From: an uncultured Roseburia sp.
GTDB lineage: Bacteria > Bacillota > Clostridia > Lachnospirales > Lachnospiraceae
DNA: 64,000 nucleotides
Assembly (NCBI GenBank): GCA_947644305.1
Contig: CANRYS010000001.1
Coordinates: 281,488-345,487 of the forward strand
Direction of reading: 5' to 3'
The notes below the pieces were generated by a model, which did not search any database, was not told the DNA's origin, and was given only the letters and a program-made list of their open reading frames with translations. Shown piece by piece: positions 17,003-25,348 of this stretch (position 1 is its first letter; the number at the start of each line of letters is the position of its first letter). Position numbers and translations under genes: made by a program.

Positions 17003-18714
17003 CCGATCAAAAACTTGAAACCGTACTGGAACTGGCACTATCCACGGATGAAGCCCAGAGGGAGCAGAGCAATACCCTGGATGTAGGATACGATCCCGCC
17101 ACCAAACGCTGGGAACTGATCGTAAAATACTCCGGTTCCCCGGTCTTCCCAGACTTTGTTACTTTTTTCCCACTGTTCGGAGGCTATGCCATCATTTCCG
17201 TACCAGAAAATTATATCCCCACCCTCTCTGAAATGCCAGAGATCGAATACATTGAAAAACCAAAAAATCTCGTTCTTTCCCTTTATGAAGCCCGTGCCGC
17301 CTCCTGCATCACTCCGGTGCAGAATCCCCCCCTGTCGCTGGACGGTAGCGGCGTACTGGTGGGGATCGTGGACAGCGGCATCGATATCTTTCACCCTGAT
17401 TTCCGCAATGAGGACGGTACCACCAGAATCCGGGAACTCTGGGATCAGACCGTCCCCAATGAAGCCGAGTCGTTTTTTAACCGCGGCCAGATCTTCACCA
17501 GTGAAGACATCAACCGCGCCCTGGCAGAGAACGACCGCAGCTTTCCCAGTCGCGATCTTTCTGGTCATGGCACCCACGTAGCCGGGATTGCGGCCGGCAA
17601 CGGACGAGCCAGCCAAGGCAGACAAAAAGGTGTGGCTCCCGCCAGCAGCCTCCTTATCGTAAAACTGGGAAATGTTTTCCCAGAGGGCTTTCCCCGCACA
17701 ACGGAACTCATGCTGGGGATGGAGTACTGCGTCCGCAGATCCATAGAATGGCAACTACCCCTGGCGATGAATATCAGTTTTGGCAACAGCTACGGCAGCC
17801 ATGACGGAACTTCCCTTCTGGAAACCTACATCGATAATCTCGCCGGCCTGGGCAGAACGACTATCTGTATCGGCAGCGGAAATGAGGGCAACAAGGGCAG
17901 ACATACTTCCGGGACTCTCAATGCCACCCAGACCACCCAGATCGAACTGGCTGTAGCTCCCAGTGAAACCTCTCTGAATCTCCAGATCTGGAAAAATTAT
18001 GTTGACACCTTCCGCATCCGTCTGCTAGCCCCCAGTGGAAATGATATTTTCCTCACCGCCCGGTCTCCTGGCGTCCATAATGACATTCTGGACTCCACCC
18101 AGCTTCTCTGGTATCTGGGAGAACCCTCCCCTTATAGCACGTCCCAGGAGATCTATCTGGAGATGCTGCCTACACCCGGCAACACCTATATCCAGGGAGG
18201 CATCTGGAAATTTCAGCTTATACCGGAAACTATAGTAGACGGAAGCTATAATCTCTGGCTGCCCTCGGGAAATTCTGTCAATCCTGATACAAGATTTCTC
18301 GTCCCCATCGAAAACACCACCCTTACCATCCCTTCCACCGCCTCCGCTCCCATCTCAGTGGCCGCCTACAACAGCAATACCGATACCTTTGCCCCCTTTT
18401 CCGGGCAGGGATATACCGGTCTTTCTCTCGCCAAGCCAGATATCGCCGCACCAGGTGTAGATATTCTCAGCACCGCCCCCGGCGGAGGCTATACGCGGAA
18501 CACCGGCACCTCCATGGCCACCCCTTTTGTCACCGGCAGCGCCGCCCTGCTCATGCAGTACGGCATCGTCCAGAACCGTGATCCCTATCTGTACGGACAA
18601 AAGGTAAAAGCCTATCTGCAGCGGGGGGCCAGACATCTTCCCGCAGAAAAAAATTATCCCAGTCCGATGATCGGCTGGGGGGCGCTGTGCCTAAAGGATA
18701 GTTTACCGGGGTAA
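16999..18714 (+). CDS. Csp-like subtilisin protease (spore germination type)
   Basis: A 571-residue S8 peptidase translationally coupled to sigK (ATGA overlap). Residues 1-100 form an N-terminal prodomain-like region (VGYDPATKRWELIVKYSG, FPLFGGYAIISVPENYIP). The catalytic residues are Asp125 (GIVDSGIDIFHPDF), His190 (LSGHGTHVAGIAAG) and Ser505 (NTGTSMATPFVTG), all intact. Between about 300 and 445 a beta-rich insertion (ELAVAPSETSLNLQIWKNY, LLAPSGNDIFL, GGIWKFQLIPE) fits the jellyroll domain of CspB-type proteases, which activate the cortex hydrolase SleC during germination. Length and domain plan match CspB of clostridia. Linkage to a mother-cell sigma factor supports a spore role; the exact Csp subtype is inferred. 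Confidence 0.82.
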   Translation: MTDQKLETVLELALSTDEAQREQSNTLDVGYDPATKRWELIVKYSGSPVFPDFVTFFPLFGGYAIISVPENYIPTLSEMPEIEYIEKPKNLVLSLYEARAASCITPVQNPPLSLDGSGVLVGIVDSGIDIFHPDFRNEDGTTRIRELWDQTVPNEAESFFNRGQIFTSEDINRALAENDRSFPSRDLSGHGTHVAGIAAGNGRASQGRQKGVAPASSLLIVKLGNVFPEGFPRTTELMLGMEYCVRRSIEWQLPLAMNISFGNSYGSHDGTSLLETYIDNLAGLGRTTICIGSGNEGNKGRHTSGTLNATQTTQIELAVAPSETSLNLQIWKNYVDTFRIRLLAPSGNDIFLTARSPGVHNDILDSTQLLWYLGEPSPYSTSQEIYLEMLPTPGNTYIQGGIWKFQLIPETIVDGSYNLWLPSGNSVNPDTRFLVPIENTTLTIPSTASAPISVAAYNSNTDTFAPFSGQGYTGLSLAKPDIAAPGVDILSTAPGGGYTRNTGTSMATPFVTGSAALLMQYGIVQNRDPYLYGQKVKAYLQRGARHLPAEKNYPSPMIGWGALCLKDSLPG

Positions 18715-18819
18715 AAAGGCATTTTTTGAAAAGATATATTATTTTAGAAAAAGTGTGAGATAATGAAACTGGATATCATATCTGACAACATTATTTTTAG
18801 CAGGAGGAATTAAATTATT

Positions 18820-19563
18820 ATGTTAAAAGGTAAAGTGGCAGTTGTCACAGGAGGAACACGCGGGATTGGATTTGCTATTGTAAAAAAATATTTAGAAAAT
18901 GGAGCCAAAGTAGTTCTGTTCGGTTCCAGAAAAGAGACGGTGGACAAGGCGCTTTCAGCTTTAAAAAATGAGAATCCGAGCTGGGAAGTAGACGGTGCTT
19001 ATCCAGATCTTTCTGATGCAGAGAAAGTGGAAGAGGCAATAGAAGCAGTGAAAACACAGTTCGGAAGGATTGACATTCTGGTAAACAATGCCGGAATTTC
19101 TGACAGCACAAAAGTTGATAATTATGAACCAGGACAGTTTGAAAAGGTTATCAGCCTGAATGTGAATTCCATTTTTTATGCGATTCAGCCAACCGTAAAG
19201 ATTATGAAGGAACAGGGTGGCGGCTGCATTATCAATACAAGCTCCATGGTAAGCATCAGCGGACAGCCGGGAGGGGTTGCCTATCCAACAAGTAAATTCG
19301 CAGTCAATGGCATGACGCTTTCCCTTGCAAGGGAATTGGGGCCAAGCAATATCCGTGTGAATGCGGTCGCGCCTGGCATTACGAGGACAGATATGGTAGC
19401 TGCCCTCCCCAAAGAAATGATTGAACCGATGACAGCAGCAATTCCCCTCCGCAGAATTGGGGAGCCGGAAGACGTGGCAAATGCATTTGTGTTTCTTGCA
19501 AGTGACATGGCAAGCTATGTGACTGGGGAAGTGTTGTCCGTGGATGGAGCGATGAGAGCGTAA
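18820..19563 (+). CDS. Short-chain dehydrogenase/reductase (BaiA/FabG-like)
   Basis: A 247-residue classical SDR. The cofactor motif is TGGTRGIGFA (TGxxxGxG) near residues 11-20. FGSRKE follows beta-2 with Ser-Arg after the glycine, which leans to NADP(H). NNAGISD is at about 88, catalytic Ser in INTSSMVSISG, YPTSK (YxxxK) at about 152 and the C-terminal SVDGAMRA. The opening GGTRGIGFA...NGAKVVLFG resembles BaiA-type 3-alpha-hydroxysteroid dehydrogenases of bile-acid 7-dehydroxylating Lachnospiraceae, but FabG-like or sugar-alcohol dehydrogenases are equally possible. It is monocistronic with a GC-rich stem-loop downstream. Confidence 0.88.
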   Translation: MLKGKVAVVTGGTRGIGFAIVKKYLENGAKVVLFGSRKETVDKALSALKNENPSWEVDGAYPDLSDAEKVEEAIEAVKTQFGRIDILVNNAGISDSTKVDNYEPGQFEKVISLNVNSIFYAIQPTVKIMKEQGGGCIINTSSMVSISGQPGGVAYPTSKFAVNGMTLSLARELGPSNIRVNAVAPGITRTDMVAALPKEMIEPMTAAIPLRRIGEPEDVANAFVFLASDMASYVTGEVLSVDGAMRA

Positions 19564-19604
19564 GAACCCATAACAGTAAGCTGGCATAATACTGTAAAAC
19601 GAAG

Positions 19605-19658
19605 CATAACTCCGCCCCCGCTGGCCTGAAATTTGCCATCAGCGGGGGCGGAGTTATG
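19605..19658. repeat. Perfect 19-bp GC-rich inverted repeat
   Basis: CATAACTCCGCCCCCGCTG (19605-19623) is exactly complementary to 19640-19658, with GGC/GCC pairing continuing into a 16-nt centre. It lies between the SDR gene and the AAA/RloB pair. There is no T-run on either side, so it is an atypical terminator or a mobile palindromic repeat. Confidence 0.7.
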
Positions 19659-19701
19659 GGAAATTGCGGATTTTTGATTTCAAAGTATAAAAAAAGCTAT
19701 G

Positions 19702-19730
19702 TTGTCAAAAATAATATAATATGTTATGAT
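19702..19730 (+). promoter_or_regulatory. Promoter of the AAA/RloB pair
   Basis: TTGTCA (19702-19707) and TATGAT (19725-19730) are spaced 17 bp in a very AT-rich stretch 65 bp upstream of the AAA ATPase gene. Confidence 0.5.
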
Positions 19731-19794
19731 GTAAAAGTAAAAAAATTACGAACTTTATATATTCTAACGAAAAAAAATTGCGAGGTGGGACAAT

Positions 19795-20937
19795 ATGTTC
19801 AGTCGGATCATAGTAAAAAATTTTAAATGCTTTAAAAATGAGACTGTGTTTGATTTTCGGAAAACGAATTATAAATTGTTGAAACAGAATACAAAGGGAA
19901 AGTTATTAAAAGGACTTCTTTTTGTAGGGGATAATGCCTCCGGTAAGACGACAGCGATTCAACCAGTTATTTTATTATTGGACCTGCTTTTCAAAGACCG
20001 GGATATCCATTTATTTTTATATCAATGCCTGTTTTCCAGGGAAGATGAGACATCACTAAAATATGAATTCAATATAGACGGGCATGAGATCCTCTACAGC
20101 TTTTCCTTTGATAGAAATAAATTTCTGGAAGAAACATTACAGATGGATAATCAGCCAGTTATAGAAAGAATCGGAGAGAATGCTAAGCTCTGGCTGTCAG
20201 AAAACAATACCTTTCATGAAGTAGATGAATCCATATTATTTATAAAAAAAGTATACTTTAATACCAAATTTGAAGACAATGAAATATTAAAAAAATGGTT
20301 TGCATTCTTAAAACAATCCGTCTGCATCAATGCATATAAACGAACCATCTCTTCTTATAATGATGAATCTCTGACACTTCGGAAATATCTCGAAAAATAT
20401 GGGGTTGAAGAGATTAATTTATTTTTTAAAGACAACAACTTCAAATATTCTGTTGAGTATGCACTGGAAATTGAAGGAAAAGGGATACGGTATGAAATGT
20501 CGGAGGAAGAGGGTAAAACGCTGTTTTTTCAACGGGAAGACATCTCAGTACCGATTCCACTGTTTTTAGAATCAACAGGCAATAAGACATTAATTAATAT
20601 CCTTCCGGCGATATTACATTCTGTACAGAAGGGTGGATTACTTGTCATTGACGAATTCAGCAGTGGATTTCATAACAAATTGGAAGAATTGATTGTCCGT
20701 TATATCATGAACAACAGCACCAACACCCAGTTGCTATTGGTATCCCATTCTACAAATTTACTTTCCAATGCACTGCTTCGTCCTGACCAAATATATTCCG
20801 TGGAAATGATGGGCGGAGAGGGCAGTGTTTTAAACCGTTTTTCAGATGAACAGCCCAGGGTTGCCCAAAATCTAGAAAAAATGTACCTGAGCGGCGTCTT
20901 TGGAGGAATACCAGAATATGAAACTGATAAAGAATAA
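19795..20937 (+). CDS. AAA ATPase (AAA_15/RloA-like), candidate defence component
   Basis: A 380-residue ABC-type AAA ATPase of the OLD/RloA/AbiLi kind. Walker A GDNASGKT is at 45-52 right after the typical N-terminus IIVKNFKCFKNETVFDF. An ABC-like signature ESTGNKTL is at 259-266, Walker B LLVIDE at 282-287, the H-loop LVSHST at 315-320, and the C-terminal MYLSGVFGGIPEY is a usual ending of this group. There is no fused TOPRIM domain; the next gene supplies a TOPRIM-like partner. AGGTGGGA precedes the ATG. The AT-rich composition differs from the flanking housekeeping genes. A role in abortive infection or another conflict system is inferred from family and pairing. Confidence 0.82.
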   Translation: MFSRIIVKNFKCFKNETVFDFRKTNYKLLKQNTKGKLLKGLLFVGDNASGKTTAIQPVILLLDLLFKDRDIHLFLYQCLFSREDETSLKYEFNIDGHEILYSFSFDRNKFLEETLQMDNQPVIERIGENAKLWLSENNTFHEVDESILFIKKVYFNTKFEDNEILKKWFAFLKQSVCINAYKRTISSYNDESLTLRKYLEKYGVEEINLFFKDNNFKYSVEYALEIEGKGIRYEMSEEEGKTLFFQREDISVPIPLFLESTGNKTLINILPAILHSVQKGGLLVIDEFSSGFHNKLEELIVRYIMNNSTNTQLLLVSHSTNLLSNALLRPDQIYSVEMMGGEGSVLNRFSDEQPRVAQNLEKMYLSGVFGGIPEYETDKE

Positions 20938-21670
20938 AAGAGTCGGCAAAATTTTATTTATTGTGGAAGGAAGCAGACACGAATTTTCATTAATTAAAAC
21001 GATCTTTGAAGACCTTCTGGGGTATCAGAGAATTGAAAAGAGACGGAATAAGGCAACTTATTATAAAAGCCAGACCGATAGCCATAGTATCGTCGCTGTG
21101 ATCAATACAAAGACTTCCCATATCGGTTCAATCAATGAAACTGATTATCTCGATACCATTTATGCTGAATTAATTGAGCGATATTCATTTGATGTAACCA
21201 ATGCTGCTGTATATTATATTTTTGATCGTGATTCAAAATCAAATACTGATTCTCAATTTATCTTAAACCTGCTTCATAGATTGAAGAATTCTCGGGAAAA
21301 TGAAGACAGTATGATGGGGGGAATTTTAATTTTGAGTTATCCCTCCATTGAAGCATACGAAATTTCCCACTTTATCGATGGATCCTATAATATATGTGCA
21401 TGCCTTGGAGCAGATGCAAAACAATTCATATCGCAGCATGCAGACAAAATTGCTATGAATAAAATAAATGAACCTAGTATTTTACATGCATGCGACGAGT
21501 TCAAAAAATATTTATCTGATCAGGGAATCGATTTCAATATTGACGATTTCTCAAGTACTAATATACATATTTTTAACAAGGAAGAAAAATATTATGAGGA
21601 AAAAAGTACGTATTTCCTATTTTCCGTAATGTCATACATATTATTAGACTTAGGAATCATCCAGTACTAG
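20918..21670 (+). CDS. RloB-like TOPRIM-fold protein, partner of the AAA ATPase
   Basis: A 250-residue protein from ATG 20918, with GGAGG about 11 bases upstream and a 20-bp overlap with the ATPase gene; an in-frame TTG at 20900 is less likely. ILFIVEGSRHEFSLIK (Glu17) is a TOPRIM-like first strand, YYIFDRDSKSN (102-105) supplies the DxD acidic pair, and ILSYPSIEAYEISHF (about 138-152) matches the P-x-IE-x-W/Y-x3-HF motif I associate with RloB. RloB/AbiLii proteins are thought to be nucleases working with an AAA partner. The 3' end overlaps folA on the other strand by 14 bp. Confidence 0.8.
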   Translation: MKLIKNKRVGKILFIVEGSRHEFSLIKTIFEDLLGYQRIEKRRNKATYYKSQTDSHSIVAVINTKTSHIGSINETDYLDTIYAELIERYSFDVTNAAVYYIFDRDSKSNTDSQFILNLLHRLKNSRENEDSMMGGILILSYPSIEAYEISHFIDGSYNICACLGADAKQFISQHADKIAMNKINEPSILHACDEFKKYLSDQGIDFNIDDFSSTNIHIFNKEEKYYEEKSTYFLFSVMSYILLDLGIIQY

Positions 21671-22208
21671 AGCATCGCTCATAACGATAAAACCGGAACA
21701 AAAGTTCCCCTTCCCGGAATTCCTCACTCACAGAAGCCTGCTCCCACTCTGGATCCGCCGCCAAATCTGGAAAAAAAGTATCCGCCCCCCTCTCTGCCTC
21801 AAACTGCGTGATATAAGCGGTGGAAACGAGAGGAAGAAATTCCCGGTAAATCTCCCCACCCCCGATAATATAAATCTTTCCCGGAAAATTCTCTGCTATC
21901 TCTCGTGCCTCTTCCACGGATCCGGCTGGTACCAGCCGGGTTCCGGTATCCTCGGAGGTATACTCTCTACCGATTTCTTTTGTCTGCTCAGCCAATCCAT
22001 TTCTCGTCAAAACAATATTCGTCCGTCCAGAAAGTGGCGCACCTCCTGGAAAACTCTCCAGTGTCTTTCTTCCCATGATAACGATATTTCCCATGGTGTG
22101 CTGGCGAAAACAAGACATATCTTTCTTGCTGTGGAACAAAAGATGGTTCTTATAGCCGATTCCCCAGTTCCGGTCCACTGCCGCAATGATCTCCATTTTT
22201 TTATCCAT
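21657..22208 (-). CDS. folA: Dihydrofolate reductase
   Basis: A 183-residue NADPH-dependent enzyme making tetrahydrofolate. It shows IIAAVDRNWGIGYKNHLLF with the family's opening, NIVIMGRKTLESFPGG (cofactor binding) and GKIYIIGGGEIYREFLPL near the C-terminus. The usual acid residue appears as KKDM in the stretch HSKKDMSCFR. It lies 3 bp after the hflX stop, so the two are probably cotranscribed. Its 3' end overlaps the convergent RloB-like gene, which may reflect insertion of that pair. Confidence 0.95.
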   Translation of the reverse strand: MDKKMEIIAAVDRNWGIGYKNHLLFHSKKDMSCFRQHTMGNIVIMGRKTLESFPGGAPLSGRTNIVLTRNGLAEQTKEIGREYTSEDTGTRLVPAGSVEEAREIAENFPGKIYIIGGGEIYREFLPLVSTAYITQFEAERGADTFFPDLAADPEWEQASVSEEFREGELLFRFYRYERCSSTG

Positions 22209-22211
22209 AAG

Positions 22212-23501
22212 TCACATCACCTGTCCCACATACTCCGACGGTATCGCCGCTCTCACAAAGATTCCATCTTCCGTATATTCCTCAAGTTCTAGATTTCCGT
22301 ACTTGCGGATCAATTGGATCTTCGACGCCTCATCATAGGAAAAGGTCTTCTCAATCCGAACAAATCCCGCATTCAATATATTCTCCAGCTTTTCTAGCAA
22401 TTTGTCAAAGCCCTCTCGTTTTTTGGCAGAAATCCTCACCGAAGCCTCACTGGCAGCATCCCGGAATACCTGCCCGACTCCCTCCGGCAGAAGGTCGATC
22501 TTATTGAACACCGTAAGCACCGGTTTGTCCTGCACTCCCAGTTGTTTCAGCGTATCATACACCACATCCATATGAATCTCATAGTGTTCATCGGAACAAT
22601 CCACTACATGAAGGATGATATCGGCGTATTTTGCCTCTTCCAGCGTACTTCGAAATGCCTGGATCAGATGATGGGGAAGCTTGTTGATAAAACCGACGGT
22701 ATCGGTAAATAAAACCTTTTGTCCGCTCTCAAATTCATAGCTTCTTGTGGTAGGATCCAGAGTAGCAAAAAGCATATTTTCTTCCAGAACCTCCGCCGCA
22801 GTCAGCGCATTGAGCAGCGTGGATTTTCCCGCATTGGTATACCCTACGATGGCCACTACCTTTACCGCATTGTTTCTCCGCTGTTTGCGCATGGTCTCTC
22901 TGGTGCTGACTACATTTTTAAGCTGCCGGTTCAGCATGGAGATCCGGTCTCTGATCAGACGCCGGTCCATCTCCAGTTTCTTCTCTCCCGGTCCTCTGGT
23001 ACCGATCCCCCCGGTGCTTCCCGCCGCACCGCCGCCGATTCGTGACAGCGATTTGCCCAGGCCGGTGAGCCGGGACGCCCGGTACTTGAGCTGCGCCAGT
23101 TCCACCTGAAGCTTGCCCTCACTGGTTCCCGCATGGGCGGCAAAGATATCCAGGATCATCACCGTCCGGTCAATGACCTTACACTGCAGTTCTTCCTGAA
23201 GATTTCCGATCTGTGCCGGAGACAGCTCATCGTCACAAACTACCGTATCCGCCTGCAGGTTGCGGATCATCTCCCGAAGCTCTTCCAGTTTGCCCTTGCC
23301 GATATAAGTTCCGGGATGAATCCCCTCCCGGTTCTGGATCAACCGTCCCACAGTCTCGGCGCCTGCGGTCTCTGCCAGTTCTTCTAGCTCATCCAGGGAA
23401 ATATCCGCCGCCGCTTCGCCGCCCTCCTGCTTTTCTCCGAGAGAGACCGCTACGAGGATCACCCTCTCCTTCCGCTCTGCTGTATCATAAAAATCCGTCA
23501 T
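22212..23501 (-). CDS. hflX: Ribosome-associated GTPase HflX
   Basis: A 429-residue HflX GTPase that binds the large ribosomal subunit and acts in ribosome splitting or rescue. The N-terminal domain carries the conserved IHPGTYIGKGKLEELRE and ADTVVCDDELSPAQIGNLQ. The glycine-rich linker (LGKSLSRIGGGAAGSTGGIGTRGPGEKKLE) follows. The G domain has G1 GYTNAGKST, G2 around DPTTR, G3 DTVGFI and G4 NKID. GGAGG precedes the ATG by seven bases. The promoter is at 23552-23581. Confidence 0.96.
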   Translation of the reverse strand: MTDFYDTAERKERVILVAVSLGEKQEGGEAAADISLDELEELAETAGAETVGRLIQNREGIHPGTYIGKGKLEELREMIRNLQADTVVCDDELSPAQIGNLQEELQCKVIDRTVMILDIFAAHAGTSEGKLQVELAQLKYRASRLTGLGKSLSRIGGGAAGSTGGIGTRGPGEKKLEMDRRLIRDRISMLNRQLKNVVSTRETMRKQRRNNAVKVVAIVGYTNAGKSTLLNALTAAEVLEENMLFATLDPTTRSYEFESGQKVLFTDTVGFINKLPHHLIQAFRSTLEEAKYADIILHVVDCSDEHYEIHMDVVYDTLKQLGVQDKPVLTVFNKIDLLPEGVGQVFRDAASEASVRISAKKREGFDKLLEKLENILNAGFVRIEKTFSYDEASKIQLIRKYGNLELEEYTEDGIFVRAAIPSEYVGQVM

Positions 23502-23551
23502 ATGGCTTGTCCTCCTAAAATCTTGCAGCTAAAACCAACTTTTTTACTATC

Positions 23552-23581
23552 ATTATAGCTTGTTATATGGTAGATATGCAA
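23552..23581 (-). promoter_or_regulatory. Sigma-A-like promoter of hflX-folA
   Basis: On the minus strand TTGCAT (23576-23581) and TATAAT (23552-23557) are spaced 18 bp, about 50 bp before the hflX ATG. Confidence 0.5.
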
Positions 23582-23599
23582 TCTCTTTTTGGAAACCAT

Positions 23600-23628
23600 T
23601 TGATAAAGAATTGTATCTTTGATACAAT
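23600..23628 (+). promoter_or_regulatory. Sigma-A-like promoter of the Nudix gene
   Basis: TTGATA (23600-23605) and TACAAT (23623-23628) are spaced 17 bp, 30 bp before the Nudix ATG and divergent from the hflX promoter. Confidence 0.5.
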
Positions 23629-23657
23629 GAAAATAATTTAAGAAAAGGAGCGCACTT

Positions 23658-24158
23658 ATGAATAAATTACCCCTTACTACCTTATGCTATATTGAAAACG
23701 AAGACAGTTTCCTAATGATGCACCGCATCAAAAAGGAAAAGGATATCAACAAAGACAAATGGATCGGCGTAGGCGGCCATTTTGAACCGGGAGAATCCCC
23801 AGATGATTGTCTCCGGCGAGAAGTTCTGGAAGAGACTGGACTGACGCTGACCGACTACCGGCTGCGGGGTATCATTACCTTTACTACCACCAACTGGCCC
23901 ACCGAGTATATGTTTCTCTACACAGCCACGGCGGATACCCGCTCCGTCGCCCAGTGCAGCGAAGGGGAGCTGGTCTGGGTTCCCAAATCCGCGGTCCAGG
24001 ATCTGAATCTTTGGGAGGGAGACAAAATATTTTTCCAGCTTCTGGAGGAAGAACGGGAAATGTTCTCCCTGAAACTCACCTATCAGGAGGATACCCTGGT
24101 CTCCGCGGTACTCGACGGAATTCCGCTGCCTTCTGAGAAAGACACAAATCATTCTTGA
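23658..24158 (+). CDS. Nudix hydrolase (MutT/8-oxo-dGTP diphosphatase-like)
   Basis: A 166-residue Nudix protein. The Nudix box GHFEPGESPDDCLRREVLEETGL (about residues 38-60) has all key residues of GX5EX7REUXEEXGU. The N-terminal strand LTTLCYIENEDSFLMMHR and the following WIGVGG are as in Firmicute MutT-like 8-oxo-dGTP diphosphatases, which clean oxidised nucleotides; other nucleoside diphosphate substrates are possible. AAAAGGAG precedes the ATG. The promoter of the following kinase begins at its last codons. Confidence 0.92.
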   Translation: MNKLPLTTLCYIENEDSFLMMHRIKKEKDINKDKWIGVGGHFEPGESPDDCLRREVLEETGLTLTDYRLRGIITFTTTNWPTEYMFLYTATADTRSVAQCSEGELVWVPKSAVQDLNLWEGDKIFFQLLEEEREMFSLKLTYQEDTLVSAVLDGIPLPSEKDTNHS

Positions 24159-24183
24159 CATAAAATAAAGGGATAATTATAAT
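24155..24183 (+). promoter_or_regulatory. Full-consensus sigma-A promoter of the sugar kinase
   Basis: TTGACA (24155-24160) and TATAAT (24178-24183) are both perfect and spaced exactly 17 bp. The -35 overlaps the Nudix stop codon. This suggests strong constitutive transcription of the kinase, or control by a repressor; no operator is evident. Confidence 0.75.
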
Positions 24184-24218
24184 CATAATTAAGCATTCTA
24201 TATATGGAGGAATAAATC

Positions 24219-25244
24219 ATGTCTAAAAAAGTTGTAACCTTTGGAGAAATCATGCTGCGTCTTGCACCAGAGGGCTATACCCGTTTCGTACAGGCTGAAT
24301 CTTATGGCGCCACCTACGGCGGCGGTGAGGCAAATGTAGCCGTTTCCCTTGCAAATTACGGAATGGACGCCAGCTTTGTCACTAAGCTGCCGGCTCATGA
24401 GATCGGACAAGCCGGTGTCAATTCTCTTCGCCGTTTTGGGGTGGACACGAAGGATATCACAAGAGGCGGTGACCGCGTCGGCATCTATTATCTTGAAAAG
24501 GGTGCCAGCCAGAGACCTTCCAAAGTCATCTATGACCGTGCTGGTTCTTCGATCGCCACTGCCACCACCGAAGATTTTAACTGGGATAAGATCTTTAATG
24601 GGGCTGACTGGTTCCATTTCACTGGTATCACTCCTGCTCTCGGTGACAATGTCGCTGCCATCTGCCTGGAAGCCTGCAAGGCAGCAAAGGCAAAAGGGAT
24701 CACTGTTAGCTGTGACCTGAACTATCGAAATAAATTGTGGAGTAAAGAAAAGGCTGGAAAGGTAATGGGCGAACTGTGCCAGTACGTAGACGTCTGCATT
24801 TCCAACGAAGAAGACGCCAATGATGTATTTGGTATCAAAGCTGCCGGAACCGATGTGACTGCCGGACAGGTAAACCACGAGGGTTACAAGGATGTGGCAA
24901 AACAGTTGGCAGATCGCTTTGGTTTTAAAAAGGTAGCCATCACTCTGCGTACCTCCATCTCCGCCAATGACAATAAATGGGCAGCCATGCTCTACGATGG
25001 AAATGACTACTATTTCTCAAAGCAGTACCTGATGCACATCGTAGACCGTGTGGGCGGCGGAGATTCCTTTGGTGGCGGACTGATCTACTCCTGTCTTCAG
25101 GATATGGCGCCACAGGATATCATTGAGTTTGCCGTGGCTGCAAGCTGTCTCAAACACAGCATCGAGGGCGACTTCAATCAGGTTTCCGTAGACGAGGTTA
25201 TGAAGCTGGCTGGCGGAGACGCTTCCGGCAGGGTCCAGAGATAA
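24219..25244 (+). CDS. kdgK: PfkB-family sugar kinase, 2-keto-3-deoxygluconate kinase-like
   Basis: A 341-residue ribokinase-fold kinase. VTFGEIMLRLAPEGYTRFVQ is the KdgK-type opening. YGGGEANVAVSLANYGM is the first PfkB signature (sugar site). The anion-hole/catalytic motif is VDRVGGGDSFGGGLIYS near residue 275, with Gly replacing the second residue of the common GAGD. KDG kinases phosphorylate 2-keto-3-deoxygluconate in pectin and uronate catabolism; no aldolase or uronate gene is adjacent, so the exact sugar is inferred. The ATG follows GGAGG by eight bases. A terminator lies 20 bp downstream. Confidence 0.85.
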   Translation: MSKKVVTFGEIMLRLAPEGYTRFVQAESYGATYGGGEANVAVSLANYGMDASFVTKLPAHEIGQAGVNSLRRFGVDTKDITRGGDRVGIYYLEKGASQRPSKVIYDRAGSSIATATTEDFNWDKIFNGADWFHFTGITPALGDNVAAICLEACKAAKAKGITVSCDLNYRNKLWSKEKAGKVMGELCQYVDVCISNEEDANDVFGIKAAGTDVTAGQVNHEGYKDVAKQLADRFGFKKVAITLRTSISANDNKWAAMLYDGNDYYFSKQYLMHIVDRVGGGDSFGGGLIYSCLQDMAPQDIIEFAVAASCLKHSIEGDFNQVSVDEVMKLAGGDASGRVQR

Positions 25245-25262
25245 GAAATAATTTATGATATC

Positions 25263-25309
25263 AAAAAAGAATATGTACTTTCCTCTCTGGAAAATACATA
25301 TTCTTTTTT
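25263..25309 (+). terminator. Rho-independent terminator after the sugar kinase
   Basis: AAAAAAGAATATGTA (25263-25277) pairs perfectly with 25295-25309, a 15-bp stem with a 17-nt loop ending in TTTTTT. Confidence 0.85.
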
Positions 25310-25348
25310 GTACCCAGCCAAAAGAGAGAAAAGCGGAGAGTAATACAT

